The notes beneath the pieces are model-generated. The model saw only the letters and a program-made list of their open reading frames with translations, was not told the DNA's origin and searched no databases. The position numbers and the translations under genes are program-made. From contig NZ_JACIBK010000010.1 in assembly GCF_014195325.1 (NCBI RefSeq), positions 124,001 to 188,000 of the forward strand: a stretch of 64,000 nt of DNA, read 5' to 3'. This DNA comes from Rhizobium sp. BK650 (GTDB lineage: Bacteria > Pseudomonadota > Alphaproteobacteria > Rhizobiales > Rhizobiaceae). Positions 1 to 8,738 of this stretch are shown here, in pieces (positions within the stretch are counted from its first letter, which is position 1; every line of letters starts with the position of its first letter).

Positions 1-65
1 CGAGAAACTGAACAAGGTTGGCTGTCATTCTCAAGAGCTCATGGCAGCCCGCTCAGGGACATGGG

Positions 66-812
66 CTAAGTTGTCCTCGGGCGGTTTGTTTTGCGCCACG
101 CTTCGTATTCTTGGCGCGCATCGTCATGAAGCGGATAGTAACGCTGCAACGACCCGCCCTCCATTAGCTTCGTTCGAGAGAACCCCTCCCACTCGTGATG
201 CTTTTGCGACTCCTCGATCACCTTCGCGGCCATAGCGGCTGGAACCACCACCACTCCGTCGTCGTCGGCAACGATGATGTCTCCAGGGATGACCGTGACA
301 CCGCCGCAGGCAATCGGAACGTTGACGGCATTTGGATAGATGCTGGTCTGAACATGGTAATTGGGTGTCCAGCCCCGCAGCCAGAGCGCGAGATCCAGCT
401 TTTCGACATTGGGCCGATCGCGCATGCAGCCATCGATCACGATGCCGGCGCCGCCTCTGCCTTTGAAGTAGGTCGACATCATATCGCCGAAGACGCCTGA
501 ACTCATGTCCCCGCGCGCGTCGACCACCACTACATCGCCCTCTTGCACGTGATAGAGCACATGGCGGTGCAACTGCGTCTCCGGATCTGCATATTCTCCC
601 TCGGTGAAGAGGTCCGGCCGTTGCGGCATGAATTGAAGCGTCAGCGCTGGCCCGACGATCGACTTCCCGCGAGTCTGCTGCACCGGTCCGACCATGTGAG
701 GGTTGCGGAAGCCCATGTGGCCAAGCGTGCCGGAAACCGTGGCTGCGCCGATATCCTTAAGGGCGTCGATCAGCTCTTTAGGCGGTCGGGTAATGTCTGG
801 CGTATGTGTCAT
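66..812 (-). CDS. RraA-like family protein (possible 2-keto acid aldolase)
   Basis: A 248-residue protein of the RraA/4-hydroxy-4-methyl-2-oxoglutarate aldolase-like fold. What shows this: the central glycine-rich barrel-like stretch with GDVVVVDARGD (about 91-101), GIVIDGCMRDRP (about 123-134), and GDIIVADDDGVVVVP near residues 177-191, all typical of the family. The ATG at 812 has CCGGAG five bases upstream. It is the last gene of a leftward operon, 19 bases after an enolase-superfamily dehydratase, so a role in cleaving or processing the keto-deoxy acid made by that dehydratase is a reasonable inference. Members of this family are also annotated as RNase E regulators or dimethylmenaquinone methyltransferase; neither name is supported by this context. 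Confidence 0.8.
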   Translation of the reverse strand: MTHTPDITRPPKELIDALKDIGAATVSGTLGHMGFRNPHMVGPVQQTRGKSIVGPALTLQFMPQRPDLFTEGEYADPETQLHRHVLYHVQEGDVVVVDARGDMSSGVFGDMMSTYFKGRGGAGIVIDGCMRDRPNVEKLDLALWLRGWTPNYHVQTSIYPNAVNVPIACGGVTVIPGDIIVADDDGVVVVPAAMAAKVIEESQKHHEWEGFSRTKLMEGGSLQRYYPLHDDARQEYEAWRKTNRPRTT

Positions 813-831
813 TTTAGCTCCGGAGGATGAA

Positions 832-1995
832 CTACCAGTTGGTGACAGAACCGTCGCGGCGCTTCAGGTGAGGCGCTTCCCAGAAACGAAAGCTCTGCGC
901 CTTGACCGCCTCTTCGTTGACCTCGACGCCGAGCCCAGGCAGGTCGCTCACCGGATAATCGGGGCCGTCGAGCCGTGGTTGCACGGGGAAGAAGTCCGAA
1001 TTATCGAAGCCCAACTTCGCTTCGGGCGCCCTGGTCTCGAGCCAGGCGAAATTGGCGACCGCAGCGGCGAGATGAATGGTCGCGGCCGTGCAGACTGGCC
1101 CAAGGGGATTGTGCGGCATTAGGTCCACATAGTGGGCCTCACTCCACCCAGCGACCTTCATCGCTTCGGTGAGCCCGCCAACATTGCAAACATCGAGCCG
1201 GTTGAATTGATGGATGTCGCGCTCGATAAAGGGCAGGAACTGCCATTTGCTGGCAAATTCCTCACCGATCGCGAACGGGATGTCGGTCATCCTGCGCAGG
1301 GATTCGTAGGCTTCCGGCGTTTCGTCCCGTATCGGCTCCTCGAGGAAATCAAGCACGCCGCGGCCGAGCTTGTTGCAGAAGCTTGCGGCCTCCGCCACCG
1401 ACAGGCGATGATGATAGTCGATGCCGAGGACGACATCGTCGCCGAGCGCCTCGCGCGCCTTGTTCAGCATCCGTGCGGTGGCGCAAATCGACTCGCGCGG
1501 CTCGAAGATGTCCTTGCTCCTTTGCCCGATGGGGAAGAAGCGGATCGCCTGCCACCCCTGTGCGCGCAGTTGGCGGGCTCGTTCGATGGCATCATCGCCC
1601 TCGGTCTCGTCACCGGTCGAGGCAAAGGTCGGAATGCGGTCGCGCTGTTTGCCGCCCAGCAGTTCGTAGGCAGGTACCCCCAGCGCCTTACCTTTGATGT
1701 CGTGAAGGGCAATGTCGATGGCGGAAATCGCCGCCTGCAGAACGCGCCCGCCTTCGAAATATTGGCTGCGATAAATTTCCTGCCAGATCCTACCGATCTG
1801 CATCGGGTCGCGGCCGATGAGAAACTCGCGATAATGCTCGATCGCGCCAGCCACGGCCTTCTCGCGACCGCTCAAGCCGCTCTCGCCCCAACCGAAGATG
1901 CCGTGGTCGGTTTCGACCTTGACCAGCATCTGATTGCGCGTTCCAACCCATACCGGATAGGGCTTGATCGCCGTAATTTTAAGCTTTGCCGTCAT
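832..1995 (-). CDS. Enolase-superfamily acid-sugar dehydratase (mandelate racemase/GalD-like)
   Basis: A 387-residue enolase-superfamily enzyme, probably dehydrating an aldonic or related sugar acid. Visible ligands and catalytic signatures are an Asp-x-His motif in GIDYHHR, a metal-binding Glu in FLEEPI, a second Glu in IGEEFASKW, and the general-acid His in MPHNPLGP, which resembles the APHCPLGP block of galactonate dehydratases. The usual K-x-K position reads AIRFFP, so it is not a racemase-type KxK member. The start at 1995 is chosen because GAGGG lies just upstream; the frame stays open further upstream but has no family-like sequence there. It sits between the ABC ATPase gene and the RraA-like gene in a leftward catabolic operon. 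Substrate unknown. Confidence 0.85.
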   Translation of the reverse strand: MTAKLKITAIKPYPVWVGTRNQMLVKVETDHGIFGWGESGLSGREKAVAGAIEHYREFLIGRDPMQIGRIWQEIYRSQYFEGGRVLQAAISAIDIALHDIKGKALGVPAYELLGGKQRDRIPTFASTGDETEGDDAIERARQLRAQGWQAIRFFPIGQRSKDIFEPRESICATARMLNKAREALGDDVVLGIDYHHRLSVAEAASFCNKLGRGVLDFLEEPIRDETPEAYESLRRMTDIPFAIGEEFASKWQFLPFIERDIHQFNRLDVCNVGGLTEAMKVAGWSEAHYVDLMPHNPLGPVCTAATIHLAAAVANFAWLETRAPEAKLGFDNSDFFPVQPRLDGPDYPVSDLPGLGVEVNEEAVKAQSFRFWEAPHLKRRDGSVTNW

Positions 1996-2027
1996 ACGCG
2001 CCCTCGTTTCATGGCATCCTCTTGGTC

Positions 2028-3125
2028 TTAGTTGGCCTTGAGAGCCATTTCTGTTTTCCCGTCGAACAGATGCATCCGCTCCTGATCGAACTCGAGCCAA
2101 ATCGGTTCATCGGGCGCGACAGCGATGGTCGGCGGGACACTGACATTGACGATGGCGCCGGAGAAAAATGCCTGCACGAAGGTAACGTCTCCGGTCGGCT
2201 CCACCGTATAGGCCTTGGCAGGAACGCTTCCAGGCATTGCGCTCTTGTGTAGCTTGATCGTCGAGTGCCGCGCGCCGAGCACGACTTTGTTGGTCGTTGC
2301 CCTCGCGACCTTCTGAGCGTTTTGGGGCGAAAGTTCGAGACGCCAACCCTCCGCGCTGGTCAACACGGTCTCGCCGCCTGCTGTTGACGCCTCCAGTGAG
2401 ACAAGGCTCATCGCCGGGCTGCCGACGAAGCTCGCGACGAACATGTTCACCGGATGGGCAAAGACTTGCGCCGGAGTATCGTATTGCTGCAGGTAGCCGC
2501 CGTTCATCACCGCCATCCTGTCAGCCATGGTGACGGCTTCGAGCTGGTCGTGCGTCACGTAGATGATCGTCGCCTTGAGGTCCTGGTGGAAACGCTTGAT
2601 CTCCGAGCGCATCTGCACGCGCAGCTTTGCGTCGAGGTTGGAAAGTGGTTCATCCATCAGGAAAACCGCCGGATCGCGCACGAGAGCACGGCCAAGCGCC
2701 ACGCGCTGCTGTTGCCCGCCCGAAAGTTCGCGTGGCTTGCGTTCAAGTAGCTGCGTCATGTCGAGCACGCGCGCTGCTTGCCTGACCTTCTTGTCGATCT
2801 CGTCCCTTGGCAGTTTGCGCATCTGCAGCGGGAACGCCAGATTCTTGTAGACCGATTTCTGCGGATAAAGTGCGTAGTTCTGGAATACCATTGCAATGTC
2901 CCGATCCTTGGGATCGAGGTCGTTGACTATTCTGTCGCCAATCACGATGTCGCCAGATGTGACGGGGATGAGCCCTGCCACAAGATTGAGCGTGGTGGTT
3001 TTGCCGCAGCCTGAAGGGCCGACGAGCGCGACGAACTCGCCGTCGTTGACTGTCAGCGAAACATCGTTGACAGCTTTGAAGGCGCCATAGGTCTTGACCA
3101 AATCTTTGAGGACCACGTGGGCCAC
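2028..3125 (-). CDS. CUT1-family ABC transporter ATP-binding protein (MalK/UgpC-like)
   Basis: ATPase subunit of a sugar-type (CUT1) importer. Walker A GPSGCGKTT, signature LSGGQQQRVALGRAL, Walker B FLMDEPLSNLDAKLR and the switch His in VTHDQLEA are all present. A C-terminal TOBE-type regulatory domain follows from about residue 235. A GTG start at 3125 is preferred because GGGAG lies six bases upstream; a TTG two codons earlier would place that sequence directly against the start codon. It follows the two permease genes after 10 bases and precedes the dehydratase, so it should energise uptake of the substrate handled by this operon. Confidence 0.88.
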   Translation of the reverse strand: MAHVVLKDLVKTYGAFKAVNDVSLTVNDGEFVALVGPSGCGKTTTLNLVAGLIPVTSGDIVIGDRIVNDLDPKDRDIAMVFQNYALYPQKSVYKNLAFPLQMRKLPRDEIDKKVRQAARVLDMTQLLERKPRELSGGQQQRVALGRALVRDPAVFLMDEPLSNLDAKLRVQMRSEIKRFHQDLKATIIYVTHDQLEAVTMADRMAVMNGGYLQQYDTPAQVFAHPVNMFVASFVGSPAMSLVSLEASTAGGETVLTSAEGWRLELSPQNAQKVARATTNKVVLGARHSTIKLHKSAMPGSVPAKAYTVEPTGDVTFVQAFFSGAIVNVSVPPTIAVAPDEPIWLEFDQERMHLFDGKTEMALKAN

Positions 3126-3135
3126 CGGCAACTCC

Positions 3136-4026
3136 CTAGTGTTTGACTGCGCCTTCGGTGAGGGCGCGTACGAAGTATCGTTGCAGGATGAGGAACAGGA
3201 CGACGACGGGCACGCTCATCATGAAGCTTGCCGCCATCAGGCCCGGAAAGTCTGTCGTGTTTTCCGAGAAGAAGCGCTGGATGCCGACAGGCAGGGTCAA
3301 TTGCTCGTTCTTGGACAGGAACGTGTAGGCGTAGATGTACTCATTCCACGCCCCAATGAAGGAATAGATCGCCGTGGCGATGATACCCGGTGCCGAGAGC
3401 GGCATCACGATCAGGACAAAGGCCTGGAACCGCGTTGCTCCGTCGATGCGTGCGGCCTGCTCGAGCTGCACCGGGATGTTGTCGTAGAAGCCCTTGAGGA
3501 GCCAGATTGCCAGCGGCAGGCCGAATGTCAGGTAGGTGAGGACGAGCGATCCATGCGTGTTCACCAGCCCGATCGCGCGCATCAGGATGAAGAGCGGCAC
3601 GAGAAAGATCACTGCCGGAAACATGTTGCGCAGCAAGACCGCGAAGAACAGAAAGTTTCGACCGGGGAAAGTGAAGCGGGAAAACGCGTAGGCCGCGGGA
3701 ACTGCCACGATCACCGAAAGGATGGTCGTCGTCGTAGAGACAAAAAGGCTGTTCCAGAAGAAGCGCAGGAAGTCCTGGCCGACGCTGTTTTGCGGATCGA
3801 GCAGCTTCTGATAGCTGGCAAGGGTAGGCTGGTCAGGCCACCATTGCGGCGGGAATTGCATGGCCGCGAAGCCGGATTTGAGCGAGGTGATCAGCATCCA
3901 GACCATCGGTAATGCGGTGTAAAGCAGCATGAACAGGAGAAAGATGCGTCCACCCCACCGCCATCCATCGATGCGCATACGGCGACGCGCCTCGCCTTGG
4001 TGAGCAGCCTCGGCAATCGCGCTCAT
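3136..4026 (-). CDS. CUT1 ABC transporter permease, MalG type
   Basis: A 296-residue inner-membrane permease with about six hydrophobic segments. The EAA loop reads LEQAARIDGATRFQAF...LPLSAPG-like (MPLSAPGI), as in MalG/UgpE proteins. The start at 4026 overlaps the stop of the partner permease by four bases (ATGA), which indicates translational coupling; the frame is open upstream, but that part overlaps the partner permease gene and is low in hydrophobic residues. The C-terminus (VRALTEGAVKH) is typical of the family. Confidence 0.88.
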   Translation of the reverse strand: MSAIAEAAHQGEARRRMRIDGWRWGGRIFLLFMLLYTALPMVWMLITSLKSGFAAMQFPPQWWPDQPTLASYQKLLDPQNSVGQDFLRFFWNSLFVSTTTTILSVIVAVPAAYAFSRFTFPGRNFLFFAVLLRNMFPAVIFLVPLFILMRAIGLVNTHGSLVLTYLTFGLPLAIWLLKGFYDNIPVQLEQAARIDGATRFQAFVLIVMPLSAPGIIATAIYSFIGAWNEYIYAYTFLSKNEQLTLPVGIQRFFSENTTDFPGLMAASFMMSVPVVVLFLILQRYFVRALTEGAVKH

Positions 4027-4982
4027 TGGCTTCCATCCTTCTGTTCGTTGCCGCTCAGCGCTCGGACGTAGAAATAGCCGAGCGACATCAGGATCAGGAA
4101 CAGCAGCACCGAATAGGCCGATGCCACACCCCAGCGCTGGCGGCCGAAGGCGAGTTCGTAAATGTGGGTGATCCAGATATGCGATGCATTCGACGGCCCA
4201 CCGCCGGTCATGATCCAGGGGATGATGAAAGAATTGAAGTTGGCGACTGCGAGCAGGAGGATCGTGACGGTCGAGACGTTTCTCAAGTGCGGAAATGTGA
4301 CGTGCCAGAACCGTTGCCATGCATTGGCCCCGTCGACCTTGGCGGCGCGCAGCAACTGGTCGGGGACCGTCTGCAGGCCAGCCATCATCATGATCATAGC
4401 AAACGGAAACTCTCGCCAGATGTTGACGACGATCAGCGAGGGTAGCACGGTGCTTACGCTGTCGATGAAATTCGGCGGCCGATCGGCCAGTCCAAGGCCA
4501 ACCAGTACTGCGCCAATGATCCCGAAGTCCGAATGGTAGATCCACTTCCAGATATAGGAAGCGGCGACGGCGCTGATGACCCAGGGAATGATCAGGATCG
4601 CCCGCAGGATCCCCCGGCCGAGAAAGTCTCGGTGAAGCGCCAGGGCGCAGGCAAAGCCCAAGACGAATGAGATGGAAGTGGATCCAATTGTCCAGACAAG
4701 CGTGTTTGAGGTGACTTTCCAGAATACCGGACTTGCAAGGATGGCGGTGTAGTTGTCGAGACCGACGAAAATCTTGTCCCGCAGTTGCAGGCCAGGCGGC
4801 GTATTAAAGAAAGACAGCTCAATCGTGTAGTAGATGGGATAGGCTATGACGATCAGCATCACGGCGATCGCGGGAAGCACGTAGGCGTAGTCGGCGCGAT
4901 GCTCCCAAATCTTTCGCAGCACACCGGACCTATCGGATTGCAGTCGTCGGTGAGCCTCGGCCTTGTCAGTCAAGATCGTCAC
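4023..4982 (-). CDS. CUT1 ABC transporter permease, MalF type
   Basis: A 319-residue permease with six predicted membrane segments beginning at AYVLPAIAVMLIVIAYPI and an EAA loop LLRAAKVDGANAWQRFWHVTFPHL. The GTG at 4982 is preferred because GAGGGCAGG lies upstream; a TTG at 5039 is the other option and would add 19 residues. It lies 75 bases downstream of the binding-protein gene and overlaps the next permease by four bases. Confidence 0.86.
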   Translation of the reverse strand: MTILTDKAEAHRRLQSDRSGVLRKIWEHRADYAYVLPAIAVMLIVIAYPIYYTIELSFFNTPPGLQLRDKIFVGLDNYTAILASPVFWKVTSNTLVWTIGSTSISFVLGFACALALHRDFLGRGILRAILIIPWVISAVAASYIWKWIYHSDFGIIGAVLVGLGLADRPPNFIDSVSTVLPSLIVVNIWREFPFAMIMMMAGLQTVPDQLLRAAKVDGANAWQRFWHVTFPHLRNVSTVTILLLAVANFNSFIIPWIMTGGGPSNASHIWITHIYELAFGRQRWGVASAYSVLLFLILMSLGYFYVRALSGNEQKDGSQ

Positions 4983-5057
4983 TGTGCCTGCCCTCGTTCT
5001 TCGGAAGAAACCGGCTGCAGTCTCGGCGCAGCCGGTCAAATCGTGGTCAGGCTTGGA

Positions 5058-6536
5058 CTATAGGCCGCCACCCATCAGGTCCTTGACCTTCTTGGCCGCG
5101 TCGTCGGCTGCTTGGTCGACAGTCATGGCTCCGGTCAGGGCGTTTTGCAGCATGTCCGGGATGATGATGTTCATGATCTCGGGAGATTGTGGCAGCGCCG
5201 GGAACGGGATGCCGTATGGCAGCATCGATGTCGTGACATCGAGGAACTTGATGTTATCAAGACGTTCCTTCATCCATTTGGTCTTGAAGCCATTTAGATT
5301 GCCCGGGTTGGAGCCGGCATAGGCCATCTTCAGCGACCATTCGGGGCTCGTCCACATGCAGATGATGGCCTTTGCAGCCGGCTCGTCTACCTTGCCGCCC
5401 TCGACATATTCGGGCTTCAGGATATGGATGTTGGAGCCGCCAAACACGACGGCACGCTTGCCGTCAGGCCCGGTCGGAATGAGGCCATAGCGCATGTTAT
5501 CGATGACGGTCTGCGCTTTTTCCTTGTCGCTGCCGGTCGTCTTCTTCTGCAGATCGAGCATGACGTTATAGTCGGACGGGTGCGAGATCATCATGCCGAG
5601 CTGCCCAGCGAGGAAGAGAGGCTGGTTATCTGCCTGCTGATTGGTGAGTGCCGAAACTGGAACGGACTTGTCGCGGACGTACATATCATATGAGGCTTGC
5701 AATGCCTCCTTGCTTTGCGGGCTATTGAGCTGAACCTGCCCATAGGTCGGGTTGTCGGTCGCTTCATCAAAGACGCCGCCACCATAGGCCCATAGCTGCG
5801 GCATGAAGCGGTACGGTGTATTGCCGGCATTCTTGCGAGCAACGAGGCCGTAGCCGGCAATACCGAGCTTGTCGTGAATCTGCTTGGAATACTTGACGAC
5901 GTCGTCCCAGGTTGCGGGAGCCTTGTCGGGATCGAGACCTGCACGCCTGAAGATGTCAGCGTTCCAAATGAACGCCATCGTCTCGTTGTTGGTTGGAATG
6001 CCGTATGTCACCCCTTGCCAGGTCACGGCCTTCATTGCGCCGGGCCAGAAATCCTCCGTCGAATAACCGACATCCTCGGGCTTGAGCGGCTGCAAATAAC
6101 CCTTTGAGGCGAATTCGGTACCACCCAGGATTTGCAGGCGAACCGCCATGGGCGCTGCATTGCCTAAAAGTGCGGTGCGGAATTTGTCCAACAGATCGTT
6201 ATAGGTGAGGGCTTGTTCCTCAAGCTGGATGTTCGGGTAGGTTTTGCGGAAGGTCGCGAAGAAGTCTTTGTAATACTGACGCAGGAGGTCGGGGTCACCC
6301 TCGAACACGCCCTGATACCAGAACGTCAGTCGCCCCTTGTAGTCGAGCGGGGTGACCTTGGCGCAATCGGCTGCCGTGTCGAAGTCCTGCGTGCCGGCGA
6401 TGGAGCGCACATATTGCGGCGACCACTGGCTCAGGTCGACCGGCGCACTAAGCGCAGGCGCGGACATCAACGATACCATCAAGGCGGTGGATATGGTGCC
6501 GCGCACGACAAAACCGCCGAGTGAAAGACTCGTCAT
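5058..6536 (-). CDS. Extracellular solute-binding protein, family 1 (sugar or sugar-acid)
   Basis: A 492-residue periplasmic binding protein for the CUT1 importer encoded next to it. The N-terminus has a Sec signal peptide (hydrophobic run ending MSAPALSAPVD), and the body has the MalE/UgpB-like features RLTFWYQGVFEGD, a long two-lobe alpha/beta domain and the C-terminal AADDAAKKVKDLMGG helix. The start at 6536 is set by a strong GGGAGG site; the longer open frame adds 25 unconvincing residues. It is the first gene of the leftward operon and faces the GntR regulator across about 200 bases. Confidence 0.88.
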   Translation of the reverse strand: MTSLSLGGFVVRGTISTALMVSLMSAPALSAPVDLSQWSPQYVRSIAGTQDFDTAADCAKVTPLDYKGRLTFWYQGVFEGDPDLLRQYYKDFFATFRKTYPNIQLEEQALTYNDLLDKFRTALLGNAAPMAVRLQILGGTEFASKGYLQPLKPEDVGYSTEDFWPGAMKAVTWQGVTYGIPTNNETMAFIWNADIFRRAGLDPDKAPATWDDVVKYSKQIHDKLGIAGYGLVARKNAGNTPYRFMPQLWAYGGGVFDEATDNPTYGQVQLNSPQSKEALQASYDMYVRDKSVPVSALTNQQADNQPLFLAGQLGMMISHPSDYNVMLDLQKKTTGSDKEKAQTVIDNMRYGLIPTGPDGKRAVVFGGSNIHILKPEYVEGGKVDEPAAKAIICMWTSPEWSLKMAYAGSNPGNLNGFKTKWMKERLDNIKFLDVTTSMLPYGIPFPALPQSPEIMNIIIPDMLQNALTGAMTVDQAADDAAKKVKDLMGGGL

Positions 6537-6740
6537 AGGTATCCTCCCAGGTTTTCTCCAGCCGCTCTGCTTCGAACGGTCTTTGCTCCCAGGCCGTGGG
6601 ATTCTCCCCACCTAATGTATCCCTTCGACCTTATCATACGTTTTCATGGCAACGATTGTCTGTCAACTAAAGAAATCGTACATTGTTTTGGGAAGTCTCG
6701 CATGATATCCGGACAATATGTGTATTAATTGGGGACCACA
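6537..6740. promoter_or_regulatory. Divergent promoter region between ABC operon and GntR regulator
   Basis: This 204-base intergenic stretch is AT-richer than its flanks and must hold both promoters. Inverted arms ATTGTC (6655-6660) and GACAAT (6712-6717) are the only symmetrical element I noticed; the FCD/GntR protein would be the natural ligand. The exact operator is not determined. Confidence 0.4.
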
Positions 6741-7451
6741 TTGGCCGAAACAAACGATTTTAAGGCGCAGCCGCCCGAAGGGATCGATGCTACCGGAGCT
6801 TCCAGCGAGGGAGCGTCTGTCTATCAATTGATCAGGGAAGACATCATCGAAGGGCGGCTTGCCGCCAACGAAAGGCTCGTCATCACCGATCTCGCCCGCC
6901 GTCACGGCACTTCGACCAACCCGGTGCGGGAGGCTTTGCAGCTGTTGCGCGGGGAGGGCTTTGTCACTTTCATTCCCAACCGCGGAGCGCGCGTGCGGCC
7001 CATCGATCAGGATTTTGTTCGCGATATCTACGAGATAGGCGTTTTGATCGAGCCGTCACTAACGCGCTGGTTCGTAAATATGGCCACGGTCGAGGACATT
7101 GCCGAACTCGAGCGCATCCAAGACCTGATCGAACAGAACAACTTTGCCGACACGCTCAGACATAGTGAACTAGACACCGCCTTTCACACCGTCATGTACC
7201 GAAAGCACTACAATCGCCATGCCGCCGAGCTTTGGTGGAAGCATCGTGAAGTGCTTCGAGCCGTGAGCCGGCGTTTCGACTTTACGCTTGCCCGGCGGGC
7301 AGCGATCCTGAGCGAGCATCGCGAGCTCATCGCGCATGTCAAAGCCGGAAGGTCGAACGAGGCCGCCGAACTTATTGCCCGCCATGTCGAAGGCTCAGGC
7401 CGGCACATCCTCGAACATATGCGTGCGCGGAACGCCGCTCGCGCAGGATAG
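6741..7451 (+). CDS. GntR-family transcriptional regulator, FadR/FCD subfamily
   Basis: A 236-residue regulator with an N-terminal winged helix (REDIIEGRLAANERLVITDLARRHGTS, then TNPVREALQLL and FVTFIPNRGARV) and a helical FCD ligand domain with the usual metal-binding residues: Asp in ELDTAFHTV, and His in SEHRELIAHV and ARHVEGSGRH. No ATG is available; TTG at 6741 is preferred because GGGGA lies five bases upstream, and TTG at 6729 is the alternative. It is divergent from the ABC operon and 54 bases ahead of two enolase-superfamily genes. The likely role is a sugar-acid-responsive repressor of both arms. Confidence 0.85.
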   Translation: MAETNDFKAQPPEGIDATGASSEGASVYQLIREDIIEGRLAANERLVITDLARRHGTSTNPVREALQLLRGEGFVTFIPNRGARVRPIDQDFVRDIYEIGVLIEPSLTRWFVNMATVEDIAELERIQDLIEQNNFADTLRHSELDTAFHTVMYRKHYNRHAAELWWKHREVLRAVSRRFDFTLARRAAILSEHRELIAHVKAGRSNEAAELIARHVEGSGRHILEHMRARNAARAG

Positions 7452-7505
7452 AATATTTGGCATGGAACATCCTTATACCGACCACTTCAGATAAAGGCAG
7501 TTGAG

Positions 7506-8672
7506 ATGAAAATCACCAACGTTCGGCCGTGGCTCATCAGATCCGATGCTTCTTATTGGGGAGAGTTTCTGTTTGTCGAAGTGACGACCGACGAGGGGGT
7601 GAACGGCTGGGGAGAAATCACCACCACGACAAGGCTCGCCAATCGAGCCCTCTGCACGATCTTGCGGCAGATTGGTGCCACTTTGACGGGCGAGGATCCG
7701 GCGCGTATCGAGTATCTGTGGCACAAGATATTCCGCAGCTTCACTTATATGGGCAGTCGCGGCGCTGCTGTTGAATGCGTGAGCGCCATCGACATCGCCC
7801 TCTGGGACATCCGCGGCAAAGTTCTTGGCAAGCCCATTTATGAGCTCTTGGGTGGACCGGTACGGGATGAAATTTCGCTCTACACCCATCCCGACCAGCG
7901 CAAATTTACCAGCAAGGAGGCTGTGGTCCGGGAAATCACAGACATCGTCGAGTCAGGCCACACCGCACTCAAGTTCGATCCTTTCCCCCACCAGGGTCGC
8001 ACTGCCGATGGACAGGCTCGCGAACAGCGAGACGGCTATCTCGATGGAAGCATGACGCGCAAGGATGAGCGTGAGGCCGCCGAGCTTACGGCTCTGATCC
8101 GCGAGACTGCGGGTGCCGACGTCGACATCCTCATCGATGCGCACGGCCGCTTTGACGTTCCGACTGCCATCCGCCTTTGCCGAAGCCTTGAGGAAGCTGG
8201 TCAGATCGATTGGTTCGAAGAGCCCTGTCCACCGGAGAGCCTCAACGCCCTCAGGCAGGTCCGTGAAAAGGTCAGCGCCGCTATATCCTGGGGCGAGCGC
8301 GGCCACACGAAGTGGGATTTCGTGCCTGTACTCGAAAACAGGCTCGCCGACTACATCATGCCCGATGTTACCTGGACCGGCGGCATTACCGAACTCAAGA
8401 AGATTTCTGCCCTATGCGAAGCCTACTTTATTCCCGTCTCGCCGCATGATGCCGCAGGGCCGATCAACGTGGTCGCCGGAGCGCAAGTGATGATGACCGT
8501 TCCGAATTTCTACAAGCTCGAAACGTCAGAGTGGAACCTCGGCAAATACGATCACCTCATCGACAGACCACTTAATGTTTCGAACGGCACCCTCAAGCTT
8601 ACGTCCAAGCCCGGTCTCGGCGTTGAGATGAACCGCGACTACCTGCAAAACCACGAGATTGAGCTCGACTAG
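7506..8672 (+). CDS. Enolase-superfamily dehydratase (mandelate racemase/muconate lactonizing type)
   Basis: A 388-residue enzyme of the enolase superfamily. The catalytic layout is K-x-D in ALKFDPF, Asp-x-His in ILIDAHGRFD, metal Glu in WFEEPCPPE, Glu in SWGERGHTKWDF, and His in VSPHDAAGPI. The Asp-x-His plus PHD-AAGP arrangement is that of acid-sugar dehydratases rather than racemases. It is about as long as its homologue at 832-1995 but clearly diverged from it. Co-directional with the GntR gene; probably dehydrates a sugar acid taken up by the divergent ABC system. Confidence 0.85.
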   Translation: MKITNVRPWLIRSDASYWGEFLFVEVTTDEGVNGWGEITTTTRLANRALCTILRQIGATLTGEDPARIEYLWHKIFRSFTYMGSRGAAVECVSAIDIALWDIRGKVLGKPIYELLGGPVRDEISLYTHPDQRKFTSKEAVVREITDIVESGHTALKFDPFPHQGRTADGQAREQRDGYLDGSMTRKDEREAAELTALIRETAGADVDILIDAHGRFDVPTAIRLCRSLEEAGQIDWFEEPCPPESLNALRQVREKVSAAISWGERGHTKWDFVPVLENRLADYIMPDVTWTGGITELKKISALCEAYFIPVSPHDAAGPINVVAGAQVMMTVPNFYKLETSEWNLGKYDHLIDRPLNVSNGTLKLTSKPGLGVEMNRDYLQNHEIELD

Positions 8673-8738
8673 CCAGCAACGCTCCAGGCCGCCCCAGCGT
8701 GCGCGGCGATAGTCCCCCGACCAGAACGAGGAAAAGCC

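Noticed and set aside
1..65. A possible partial gene at the left edge
   Set aside because: Too short and without coding character to call.
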